Positions 7,114-14,396 of a stretch of DNA of 15,454 nucleotides are shown here, in pieces. Positions within the stretch are counted from its first letter, which is position 1; every line of letters starts with the position of its first letter. A program made the position numbers and the translations under genes. The notes below the pieces were generated by a model. That model saw nothing but the letters and a program-made list of their open reading frames with translations, was not told the DNA's origin and ran no database searches. The DNA is from an uncultured Clostridia bacterium (lineage in GTDB: Bacteria; Bacillota; Clostridia; Christensenellales; UBA3700). The stretch covers positions 1 through 15,454 of the forward strand of contig CAMOQV010000022.1 of assembly GCA_946623205.1 (NCBI GenBank). The letters are read 5' to 3'.

Positions 7114-8008
7114 ACTCTGATTGATTCTCTTCCGGTTTATATTCCGAATAATTAACTTTCTTTGATGCTGGCGCTAGCGTGTTATACTTTACTAAAAAGT
7201 CTACTAAATCTGAAGCTTTAATAGCACATCCTATACCATACGCATTTGTATTAGAATTTGCCTTTGATTCTATTCTTGCAAATATTACACCAATAACGTG
7301 GCTATTGCCATCTAAAAGCACTCCGCCGCTATTACCATGGTTAATATTACCATCTAACATAATTGAATAGTACTTACCATCAGTAGACATCTTCATTGAT
7401 GGATTTGCAACATTAACTGTTGTAAATAATAAACCGATTCCTTCTGGATTACCAAAAGTAAATGCTGTTTGTCCATAATATATTTGAGATGTTTGATCGA
7501 TTGTTAGGTTATCAAAGACTGTAGCTCCTGTGTTTTTCATTTTCAAAAGCGCTAAATCGATTTCACCAGCTTCATCAATAAAATACTCAACTTCTGCTTC
7601 ATAATATGTATCATCCACAAAAGCTACTCTTATTTCATCAGGAAGAATAGCTATAGGCGTAGAACTGCTCTTTTCATCCGATGTATATTTGCTGCTTAAA
7701 GCTGATGAATACAAAACTACAACGTGTCTATTTGTAATTACATAGCCATTTGCAGAAACTATAAATCCTGAGCCAGATACAACCTTTGTTTCGCCGCCAA
7801 TATTAAAATATGCAATAATTCTTGCACAAGAATTTACTGTATTTGAAGCAACTGCTGTTCCAACGTTTGCGTTTTCTAAATCTCTAATATCTACTTGGTA
7901 ATTAACCGTGTTTGTTCGATGCAAAATAGTTGCAAGTCCTGAACATGATGCCAGAGATATTACAGTAATTAACAAAATTCCAACTATGATAACTATTTTC
8001 TTTTTCAT
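7112..8008 (-). CDS. Trypsin-like (S1C/HtrA-type) serine protease lipoprotein without PDZ domain
   Basis: A 298-residue predicted lipoprotein. Residues 1-22 form a signal peptide (KKK, then a hydrophobic core) ending in the lipobox LASC with Cys22 as lipid anchor, which places the protein on the outer face of the cytoplasmic membrane. The protease domain runs from about 60 to 275 with the full catalytic triad: His95 in ITNRHVV, Asp151 in EIDLALLK and Ser227 in HGNSGG. No PDZ domain follows, and the tail (276-298) is short and polar, so it differs from full-length HtrA/DegP, in which a PDZ domain aids substrate recognition. Ribosome site GAGGT is 5 bases before the ATG. It starts 7 bases after the mutarotase-like gene, so the two form one operon. 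Substrate unknown. Confidence 0.87.
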   Translation of the reverse strand: MKKKIVIIVGILLITVISLASCSGLATILHRTNTVNYQVDIRDLENANVGTAVASNTVNSCARIIAYFNIGGETKVVSGSGFIVSANGYVITNRHVVVLYSSALSSKYTSDEKSSSTPIAILPDEIRVAFVDDTYYEAEVEYFIDEAGEIDLALLKMKNTGATVFDNLTIDQTSQIYYGQTAFTFGNPEGIGLLFTTVNVANPSMKMSTDGKYYSIMLDGNINHGNSGGVLLDGNSHVIGVIFARIESKANSNTNAYGIGCAIKASDLVDFLVKYNTLAPASKKVNYSEYKPEENQSE

Positions 8009-8015
8009 CTTAACC

Positions 8016-8864
8016 TCACTTCAATGCCCAATACTCGTTATGTATTAAACATTCATTTGGTGCTAATTCGCAAAGAGGCGATAGCGTCTCTATTTCGAAT
8101 ATATGATTGTTTGTGTAGCATTCAATATTACAATTAAAATCTGGATACGTACCCACTTTTTTGTCTATTTGAAGGCTAAATGTTTGTCCTTTTATATCTA
8201 CATTAATTTGCTTTTGAGTAAACAATCCAACCTTTATTGGATCAACTATATTTCTTTGCTCAATTATTAGATTTTCGTTATTTAAATTAATTCTTTCGTC
8301 TTTAATATTTGTATAACTCCAAAATACAACATTTCTATTTGGTAAGAATCCGGTGTCATCATCTGGTAAAGCTATTGTAGCTTTTGCTCCTTTATCTAAA
8401 ACTGTCAACCCCCAAGCAGATATAGGTGTTGTTTTAACATTAGATTTATTCTCAATTTTTTGAGTTAATAAAACAGAGCCATCATCATTCATCTTTATAA
8501 CCATGCTCTTTTGAAGCTTAGTTGTTGTTTCGACAACTGATGTAAATGTTACATCGTCGCCATTTTTAATAACGTTAACTTGTTTGTTATCTGGATAATA
8601 AGTGTCCATATATTCTGGAGATTTCCACAACCTATGGCCACCATATAAATGCCAAATGCCTTCGCCCTTTAAATTCTTATCAAAGAACTCTCCGCCCTTA
8701 TTTGTCGTATCTTGAAGATCTTCAAACATTATATTTTGATCATCTTTTCCATAAAAGATAATTCTTGGTCCTAAATCTATAGTCACCAAAAGTTTAATGT
8801 TGCCCGTCTTAAATGATATGCATCTTCCGTAACTTTTATAGTTCTCTTGATCTATTAAAACCAT
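8016..8864 (-). CDS. Galactose-mutarotase-like (DUF4380-like) protein
   Basis: A 282-residue, beta-rich protein with features of the aldose-epimerase/mutarotase superfamily: an early LGPRIIFYG (31-39), the hallmark GGHRLWKSPE (75-84) seen in DUF4380-type proteins, and a late ETLSPLCELAPNE (about 258-270) resembling the 'E..sp' end of this fold. No signal peptide or membrane segment is visible, so it is cytosolic. The catalytic His/Glu pair of true GalM is not evident, so it may bind or modify a sugar other than galactose. The ATG at 8864 has AAAGGAG 5 bases upstream. It is the first gene of a two-gene operon with the secreted protease. The family call is moderately sure; the substrate is unknown. 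Confidence 0.65.
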   Translation of the reverse strand: MVLIDQENYKSYGRCISFKTGNIKLLVTIDLGPRIIFYGKDDQNIMFEDLQDTTNKGGEFFDKNLKGEGIWHLYGGHRLWKSPEYMDTYYPDNKQVNVIKNGDDVTFTSVVETTTKLQKSMVIKMNDDGSVLLTQKIENKSNVKTTPISAWGLTVLDKGAKATIALPDDDTGFLPNRNVVFWSYTNIKDERINLNNENLIIEQRNIVDPIKVGLFTQKQINVDIKGQTFSLQIDKKVGTYPDFNCNIECYTNNHIFEIETLSPLCELAPNECLIHNEYWALK

Positions 8865-8887
8865 AACGCTCCTTTATTATTTATAAT

Positions 8888-8916
8888 ATTTTAGCACACG
8901 AACCTTTAACAAACAA
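8888..8916 (-). promoter_or_regulatory. Promoter of the mutarotase-like/protease operon
   Basis: Minus strand TTGTTT at 8911-8916, a 17-base spacer and TAAAAT at 8888-8893 with a TG extension (TGTGCTAAAAT). This leaves about 17 bases of leader containing the AAAGGAG ribosome site. Confidence 0.65.
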
Positions 8917-8948
8917 TATTTTGACTTTTCCGCCAGATGGCACTTGGC

Positions 8949-9563
8949 CTAAATATCTTCTTTAATGGCATCTCTTATTGAATATACACATCCACAATAA
9001 TCTTGCCTATATAAATCCATTTCTTTAGATAGAACGGTTGATCTTAAATACCCACCATTTTTCTTAAAATCATTAACTAAATATTTAACTTGCGAGTCTT
9101 TTGAAATCTCTTCACCAATCGTATTTAATTTCTCTGCATTTTTATATGGAGATATTGATAGAGTTGATGCAAAATAATCAAAATGATTCTTTGTTGCATA
9201 CTCCAAAGTCTTTTGAAGACGAAGTCTATAGCAAATTGTGCATCTATCTCCACCTTCTTTACAATCTTCATACCCCTTTACTGCATCGTAAAACTCATCT
9301 GGGTTATATTTTTCTTCAATAGCTTTAACATTGAATCTTTCATAAATCTTTTCGAATTCTTTGAATCTTTTTGAAAACTCTTCTTGAGATTCGATGTTTG
9401 GGTTATAGTAATACAAAGTAATATCAAAATATTTAGATAAATATTCTACACAATAGCTACTACATGGAGCGCAGCATGCATGAAGCAATAAAGATGGCTT
9501 TTTACCATCTTTAAGATTTTCAATTATCTTATCTAATTCTTTTTGGTAATTTCTCTTTTGCAT
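8949..9563 (-). CDS. queH: Epoxyqueuosine reductase QueH
   Basis: Reduces epoxyqueuosine to queuosine in the wobble position of tRNAs with GUN anticodons, the last step of queuosine synthesis. It is the non-B12 enzyme, unrelated to QueG. The 204 residues (counted from the ATG at 9563) contain the family's metal-binding cysteines: HACCAPC (Cys30, 31, 34), RCTIC (Cys108, Cys111) and DYCGC (Cys190, Cys192). The conserved STLSISPYKN is also present. The ATG overlaps the stop of the upstream gene in TGATG, so translation is coupled. An in-frame TTG at 9572 would add three residues but has no ribosome site. It is the last gene of a four-gene operon whose other members have no known link to queuosine. 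Confidence 0.95.
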   Translation of the reverse strand: MQKRNYQKELDKIIENLKDGKKPSLLLHACCAPCSSYCVEYLSKYFDITLYYYNPNIESQEEFSKRFKEFEKIYERFNVKAIEEKYNPDEFYDAVKGYEDCKEGGDRCTICYRLRLQKTLEYATKNHFDYFASTLSISPYKNAEKLNTIGEEISKDSQVKYLVNDFKKNGGYLRSTVLSKEMDLYRQDYCGCVYSIRDAIKEDI

Positions 9564-10729
9564 CACAAACAAGCTCTTAACAATTCTAAAACTTTATCTT
9601 TAGTGTATTCTTTGTTTTCATTTCCTCTTTCATACGCATCTGCGATAGATTCTAAATCTTCTTCATTTACGCCAAAGTCAGCAAGATGAGCATTAAAATC
9701 TACGCAATCTTCAATGTTTTTAAATAGGTTTTCTATTTGCGCCAATGTCTTTTGAGCTCTAGATTCTTTTGCATATAGAGCAAAGTCATTTGGTTCAACC
9801 ATTGAATTTAGCGCATAACCAAAGGCTCTTCCTAATTCGATATTCTTTACATACTGTCTAAATAGGATTGCATATATATTTGCGAAGTTAGCAAGATATT
9901 TATCGCTGATAATATCTGATAGCGGGCTTAGCAATTCATTTCTATTGATAATTGCATAGCCACAACCAGCAAAGCCAACAGCTTCCATTATCTTTTGTCT
10001 ATATTCGTTATTAGCATTTTTAAAGATGCACTTATTTAAATAACGATAGATAATTCCAATTGCAGAATCTGCATATGCTTTTGCAATCATATTTGTATCA
10101 TCATCAATAAAGCATTCAATTGCCAAAGATAAAGCAAACAATCCATATGTTGCGATTGCCTTTGGTGGAGTAATATCTGTCATCTTTGTATCTAAGCACA
10201 AAATATCTGTAGCTGCATATCTAGTTGTTATTTCATAAATTGAGCTATGAGATTTTTCATATAATCTCGCAACTGACATAGCTTCAAAGCCTGTACCAAA
10301 GTTAATTGGAACACAAACAAGCAATGCATTGTCTGTTGGGTATTCTGTTAATCCTTTGCTCTTGAAGCTTGAAACATACCTAACGTCTTCTGTGATTAAA
10401 ACCTTAGCGCCCTTTGCCGCCATTATTGCAGATTTCTTGCCTATTGCAATAATACAATCGCACTTAAAATATTTATAGTTTCTTGCAATATCTTCAGCGT
10501 CTGTATCTAATGCTATATCTCCAACGCCTTTATAAATGTATTTAACTTCAATCGGAGAACTAGATAGCGCATTCTTTACTAAATCAACATAACCTAATCT
10601 ATATGCAGGTTCATCACATACGATCATTACTTTTTCGCAATTTTTTTGCGTTAAAGTATATGGCAAACTATTAACAATGCCATCACCAACCATAAGTTTT
10701 ATAGTATTTTCAAAAATTCTTTCTTTCAT
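9563..10729 (-). CDS. Degenerate iron-alcohol-dehydrogenase homologue (probable pseudoenzyme)
   Basis: A 388-residue protein with the full length and layout of the group III (iron-dependent) alcohol dehydrogenases, but with its active site gone. The cofactor loop GGGSxxDxAK reads GKKSAIMAAK (97-106), losing two glycines and the Asp. PTTxGTGSE reads PINFGTGFE (141-149). The metal-binding stretch GMDALTHAIE reads YGLFALSLAIE: Asp becomes Phe198 and His becomes Leu202. The two later histidines are also absent (NRNELLSPLSD around 262-272; LANFANIYA around 279-287). The frame is intact and the C-terminal region is well preserved, so it is not a decaying pseudogene. It lies 1 base after the neighbouring homologue, with only a weak ribosome site (AGG). 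A structural, regulatory or ligand-binding role, perhaps as partner of the neighbour, is inferred. Confidence 0.8.
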   Translation of the reverse strand: MKERIFENTIKLMVGDGIVNSLPYTLTQKNCEKVMIVCDEPAYRLGYVDLVKNALSSSPIEVKYIYKGVGDIALDTDAEDIARNYKYFKCDCIIAIGKKSAIMAAKGAKVLITEDVRYVSSFKSKGLTEYPTDNALLVCVPINFGTGFEAMSVARLYEKSHSSIYEITTRYAATDILCLDTKMTDITPPKAIATYGLFALSLAIECFIDDDTNMIAKAYADSAIGIIYRYLNKCIFKNANNEYRQKIMEAVGFAGCGYAIINRNELLSPLSDIISDKYLANFANIYAILFRQYVKNIELGRAFGYALNSMVEPNDFALYAKESRAQKTLAQIENLFKNIEDCVDFNAHLADFGVNEEDLESIADAYERGNENKEYTKDKVLELLRACL

Positions 10730-10730
10730 A

Positions 10731-11912
10731 CTATAGAGCCTGCCTCAATATTTCTATTATTTCTTCTTTTGTATATTTCTTTGGAGTTGTTAACATCTCC
10801 ATATCATTAATTGCCAATTCAGCAATGCCATCAAAATCTGCTTCTGTTACACCATATTCAGATAGACTTGTTTGAACATTGTGAGCTTTAGCTAAGTGCT
10901 TAACGATATTTGTAATTATCTTTATGAATGCTTCACTTCTTTCGTCTTCTGTAGAGTTTGCATAATCTTGAGATCCTCTATAGTACAATAGCATCTCTGC
11001 GTATTGACTCTTACAGATATCTTGCAAACTAATCATAACTGGTTCAAGCACAGCACAAATTGCTTCTGCTCTATGCATATGACATTTAGTAGCAAGTGCT
11101 GCAGCTAATGCATGAGCAACACCAGTGAATGTATTTGAATAAGTAATAGCAGCAATTGATGCAGCTATTTGCAAGTTACAAATTGCATTAATATCTTTCT
11201 TTTGAAGAACGTTTTGGAAATTATCTTTAATTAGGAACATTGCCATCTTAGAGAAGCTTTTTGTCAATATGTTTGCTCTTTTTGATAAATATGAAGCGAT
11301 ACTATATGCCATAACATCAATTAAGCTCATATATAATTCTTTTTCTGGCAAGGTCTTTAAGATGTTTGGATCCAAAATAGCAAAGTGTGGTTGAACTGAA
11401 CTTGAAACGATTTCAATTGGAGATTCATTTTGCTCATCAATTACAAAGACATCCTTAGATACTTCATTTCCTGCCCCGAATGTTGATGGAATTAAGCAAA
11501 ATGGAATATGCACAGTTTGTACTGCAGCATCAATACCGTTAAACTTTTTAATGTCCTTAGATTTAGTTGAGCATAAAAGCGCTAATGCTTTTGCTGCATT
11601 CATAACTCTAGTGCCACCAATACCAACTATGGCATCAGCACCACTTTTTCTATATGCGATATATAATTTATCTAAATCTTGAACAGTTAAAGTTGATGGG
11701 ATGTTTAAATATGTGCCACCTATTGTAATTTCTTCTCTAGCTTTTAAAATCTTACTTAATGCATCTATGTGGCCACACTTTTTAATGACATCATCACTAA
11801 CTATAAATACTCTATAACCACCATAGTTGATTAATAGGTCAGGCAAACGCTCTAGCGAATTCTCGCCAGCAATGATTTTTACGTTATTTGAAAACTCGAA
11901 AAAATCTCGCAT
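10731..11912 (-). CDS. Iron-containing alcohol dehydrogenase-like protein, altered active site
   Basis: A 393-residue protein with the two-domain fold of iron-dependent alcohol dehydrogenases (NAD(P)H binding, then an all-helical metal-binding domain). The N-terminus MRDFFEFSNNVKIIAG is typical of the family. The cofactor loop is GIGGTRVMNAAK (97-108), with Asn in place of the usual Asp. PSTFGAGNEVSKD (142-154) matches PTTxGTGSEVT. Of the four metal ligands, Asp199 (in LIDVMAY), His267 (in GVAHAL) and His280 (in HMHRAEA) remain, but the second is Tyr203 instead of His. Activity is therefore uncertain. Start: the ATG at 11912 overlaps the upstream stop (TAATG) and has TTGGAG 4 bases before it; an upstream in-frame TTG at 11933 is rejected. 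Substrate unknown. Confidence 0.85.
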   Translation of the reverse strand: MRDFFEFSNNVKIIAGENSLERLPDLLINYGGYRVFIVSDDVIKKCGHIDALSKILKAREEITIGGTYLNIPSTLTVQDLDKLYIAYRKSGADAIVGIGGTRVMNAAKALALLCSTKSKDIKKFNGIDAAVQTVHIPFCLIPSTFGAGNEVSKDVFVIDEQNESPIEIVSSSVQPHFAILDPNILKTLPEKELYMSLIDVMAYSIASYLSKRANILTKSFSKMAMFLIKDNFQNVLQKKDINAICNLQIAASIAAITYSNTFTGVAHALAAALATKCHMHRAEAICAVLEPVMISLQDICKSQYAEMLLYYRGSQDYANSTEDERSEAFIKIITNIVKHLAKAHNVQTSLSEYGVTEADFDGIAELAINDMEMLTTPKKYTKEEIIEILRQAL

Positions 11913-12421
11913 TATCTCCAACCTTTTGCCCAAGCTGTCATTTTAACTTTAAATTCAACATTAGAAGAATATACGCCTTCTTTTAAATAAATACGACGTT
12001 TTCTTTTTGTTGTTAAAGTTGCTTGTGCTTTATCTAATAATTTTATTGCGTTCATACCCAATGACATATCACCTTGAATTACATATCTATTTTGGCTAAA
12101 TGCATCTGAATACGATAAAACATTATTCATAACTGGAATTGCTGCTTCCGTACTTTTAAAAATAATCATTGTTCCATTATAGAAAGAAACATCTTTACGC
12201 AAAGAACACTTTAATCCCTTTTCTGTCTTTATTGCATATATTGAATATTGAGATGGAAACGCTGTAATAATAATCTCTGAGCCATCTTTTAAATCTGAAA
12301 CACCTTGCTTGATTCTTGGATCATATAAATAACAAGCACGGACACCGCTAACCGCATATGCTAATCTTGCATATGTGTAAACAGCATTTAGATGTTTTTT
12401 TAAATTTAATAGAATTGCCAT
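11912..12421 (-). CDS. SCP2-like small protein (possible lipid/hydrophobic ligand binder)
   Basis: A basic 169-residue protein without signal peptide or membrane segment. Residues about 48-135 follow the pattern of sterol-carrier-protein-2 domains: beta strands (IIITAF, YSIYAIK, CSLRKD), then FKSTEAAIPVMNNVLSYSDAF (88-108), YVIQGDMSLGMNAIKLL (113-129) with the GD pair (117-118). The C-terminus (139-169) is Lys/Arg-rich (KRKRR). SCP2 folds bind fatty acyl chains or other hydrophobic ligands; the assignment rests on pattern only. It opens the operon, and its stop overlaps the start of the dehydrogenase gene. The ATG at 12421 has no ribosome site and lies 12 bases after an extended -10, so the leader is only about 5 bases. 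Confidence 0.5.
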   Translation of the reverse strand: MAILLNLKKHLNAVYTYARLAYAVSGVRACYLYDPRIKQGVSDLKDGSEIIITAFPSQYSIYAIKTEKGLKCSLRKDVSFYNGTMIIFKSTEAAIPVMNNVLSYSDAFSQNRYVIQGDMSLGMNAIKLLDKAQATLTTKRKRRIYLKEGVYSSNVEFKVKMTAWAKGWR

Positions 12422-12433
12422 AGTGTTAAGAAT

Positions 12434-12442
12434 ATTTTAGCA
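12434..12442 (-). promoter_or_regulatory. Extended -10 promoter of the SCP2-like/dehydrogenase/queH operon
   Basis: Minus strand TGCTAAAAT (TAAAAT at 12434-12439 with TG at 12441-12442). The -35 region (TGTATC, 12457-12462) is weak. The start point would be about 5 bases before the ATG at 12421. Confidence 0.55.
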
Positions 12443-12454
12443 CAATTATGTGCT
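12439..12454. promoter_or_regulatory. Inverted repeat AGCACA-N4-TGTGCT, candidate operator
   Basis: Six-base perfect arms (12439-12444 and 12449-12454) around ATTA, placed over the TG extension and the start of the -10 box of the minus-strand operon and about 14 bases from the plus-strand -35 box of the response regulator. A protein bound here could control one or both divergent operons. The dyad is seen directly; the regulator is unknown. Confidence 0.45.
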
Positions 12455-12467
12455 TTGATACATAGTA

Positions 12468-12496
12468 TAGACTTTTATTCTTAAAATTAATATAAT
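12468..12496 (+). promoter_or_regulatory. Promoter of the two-component operon
   Basis: TAGACT at 12468-12473, a 17-base spacer and a perfect TATAAT at 12491-12496. GGAGG (12510-12514) precedes the ATG at 12521. Confidence 0.65.
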
Positions 12497-12520
12497 TATT
12501 AATAGATTTGGAGGTAAATT

Positions 12521-13219
12521 ATGCGAATACTTTTAGTTGAAGATTCCATAAGTTTATGTGAGGTTTTAACAGCTGTACTTGAAAAGGAAAAATTTGAAGT
12601 TGCTTGCGTTCACGATGGTGAAGATGGCCTTGCATATGGTCTTACTGGCGTATACGATTGTATCGTTTTAGATGTAATGATGCCAAAGAAGAATGGATTT
12701 GAAGTTTTAAAAGAATTAAGAAAAGCAAAAATTACAACTCCAATCATTATGTTAACTGCACTATCTCAAGAATTAAACAAGGTTCAAGGACTTGATATGG
12801 GCGCTGATGATTATCTAGCAAAGCCTTTCTCAACTCCAGAACTTCTTGCTAGAATACGTGCGCTTCTAAGACGCCGTGGAGGTGAATTTGCAGCAGACAA
12901 TTCTCTATCTTATGGCAATGCCACTTTAGATATTGCTGCTTATAATCTAGTTTGCGGAGATAAGTCAGTAAAACTATCAAACAAAGAGTGTGAAATACTA
13001 AGATATCTATTCGAAAACCCAAAACGTGTTGTAGAAAAAGATGCTCTTATCAATAAAGTATGGGGATTAGACAATGACTTTGAATCTAATTCTTTGGAAG
13101 TGTTTATTTCGTTTGTAAGGAAAAAAATTGCTTTTATAAATGCAAACTTCACTATTCAGTCAATCCGTGGCGTTGGCTACCAACTATTAATGAAAGAGGA
13201 GCAAGATGGAGCTATTTAA
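12521..13219 (+). CDS. OmpR/PhoB-family response regulator
   Basis: A 232-residue transcription factor. The receiver domain (1-118) has the acidic pair Glu7/Asp8, the phosphorylation site Asp51 (VLDVMMP), Thr79 and Lys101 (LAKPF). The C-terminal winged-helix DNA-binding domain (about 128-225) shows LSNKECEILRYL, the recognition helix region SNSLEVFISFVRKKI and the end IRGVGYQL, all typical of the OmpR/PhoB group. GGAGG lies 6 bases before the ATG. Its last 14 bases overlap the histidine kinase start, so the two are co-translated. Target genes are not known; the divergent SCP2-like operon, whose promoter lies within 60 bases, is a natural candidate. Confidence 0.96.
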   Translation: MRILLVEDSISLCEVLTAVLEKEKFEVACVHDGEDGLAYGLTGVYDCIVLDVMMPKKNGFEVLKELRKAKITTPIIMLTALSQELNKVQGLDMGADDYLAKPFSTPELLARIRALLRRRGGEFAADNSLSYGNATLDIAAYNLVCGDKSVKLSNKECEILRYLFENPKRVVEKDALINKVWGLDNDFESNSLEVFISFVRKKIAFINANFTIQSIRGVGYQLLMKEEQDGAI

Positions 13220-14396
13220 GAATTTTAAATTAAAGTTTTATCTTATTCCACTAATCATCGTAGGAAGCTTATTGCTTGTTACATTCTTGACAATCTTTTC
13301 AATAACATATGCATCTGCAAAAAACGACGTTGACAATGCACTTGCAGATGGCGCCATATTCCCAGATCAAGCCCCAAAAAGTGGCAAGTATTTATACGCT
13401 ATAGTTGATACAAATAACCAAGTTGAATATATACATTTTGAAGCCTACAATTTTACCGATGAAGAAAAAGCTCAAATAAGAGATTTATTAGATAAAGATG
13501 CAGGCCGTATTTCTTTTAAAGGTAAGCATTTTGCTTACGTGCAAAAAGCTGCAGATGGAGAAATCGCTTATACTCTATTTGACTGGACAGAACAAAGAAA
13601 TACAGTTCTAACACTTGGCGTTACACTTTTAGGTGTATTTCTAATCTCACTTATAGTTATTGGCGGGCTAAGTTATATCTTAGCATTGAGCGCCACTAAA
13701 CCAGTCCAAGAAGCTTTCGATAAAGAAAAAGCATTACTTGCAAATGCATCTCATGAATTAAAAACACCTATTACTGTTGCTAAAACAAATATAGATTTAG
13801 TGCTATCTTCTCCAAACCAAACTATTGCAGAAAATAGACGTTGGCTTGAAGGCGCAAAATACCAAATCGATAGAATGAATAGTTTAATTCTTCAAATGCT
13901 AGAATTATCTAGATTGGAAAGAAAAGATTATATAGCAGATAAATCTGATTTAAACATTAGCAATTTAATTGAAGGTGTTTTATTGTCCTTTGAAGCTGGC
14001 TGCTACGAAAACAACATTAGATTCGTTTCATCATTGCAACCAGATGTATATTTTAAGTGCAATAAAGTTGAAACAGAAAAATTGATAACTATTTTAGTAG
14101 ATAATGCAATTAAATATACTCCTCGTGGTGGCGAGATTAGTGTTACTCTTGCAAAGACACTAAAGAATATTTCAATCAAAGTTACAAATACTGGCGATGG
14201 AATTCCACCAGAACAGATAAGCAAGATCTTTGATAGATTCTATAAACTTGATGAATCTCATAAAGAAGCTGGTAAGAGTTTTGGTCTTGGATTAAGTATT
14301 GCTAAATTAATTTCTCAATCTATGGGTGGAGATGTAAGTTGTTTTAGTGAAGTTGGTAGATATACAACTTTCGAAATAACTCTACCAATTAGATAA
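13206..14396 (+). CDS. Sensor histidine kinase, HAMP-less
   Basis: A 396-residue membrane sensor and partner of the upstream regulator. Transmembrane helix 1 spans about 12-36, an extracytoplasmic sensor domain of about 95 residues follows (38-132), and helix 2 is about 134-160. The phosphorylated His183 is in ASHELKTPI, only about 22 residues after helix 2, so a normal HAMP linker (about 50 residues) does not fit. The ATPase domain has the N box ILVDNAIKYTP (Asn300), G1 NTGDGIP (328-334), the F box IFDRFYKL and G2 GKSFGLGLSIAK (356-367). The sensor region has no motif I recognise. AGAGGAG is 4 bases before the ATG at 13206. Its stop codon abuts the stop of the convergent methyltransferase gene. 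Confidence 0.95.
   Translation: MELFKNFKLKFYLIPLIIVGSLLLVTFLTIFSITYASAKNDVDNALADGAIFPDQAPKSGKYLYAIVDTNNQVEYIHFEAYNFTDEEKAQIRDLLDKDAGRISFKGKHFAYVQKAADGEIAYTLFDWTEQRNTVLTLGVTLLGVFLISLIVIGGLSYILALSATKPVQEAFDKEKALLANASHELKTPITVAKTNIDLVLSSPNQTIAENRRWLEGAKYQIDRMNSLILQMLELSRLERKDYIADKSDLNISNLIEGVLLSFEAGCYENNIRFVSSLQPDVYFKCNKVETEKLITILVDNAIKYTPRGGEISVTLAKTLKNISIKVTNTGDGIPPEQISKIFDRFYKLDESHKEAGKSFGLGLSIAKLISQSMGGDVSCFSEVGRYTTFEITLPIR

Noticed and set aside
9101..9374. Plus-strand open frames opposite queH
   Set aside because: They lie antisense to conserved QueH sequence and encode low-complexity hydrophobic peptides.
11913..11933. Upstream TTG start for the ADH-like gene
   Set aside because: The ATG at 11912 has a good TTGGAG site, a TAATG overlap and the family-typical N-terminus.
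12940..13152. Minus-strand open frame of 70 codons inside the response regulator gene
   Set aside because: Antisense to the conserved DNA-binding domain; no independent signal.
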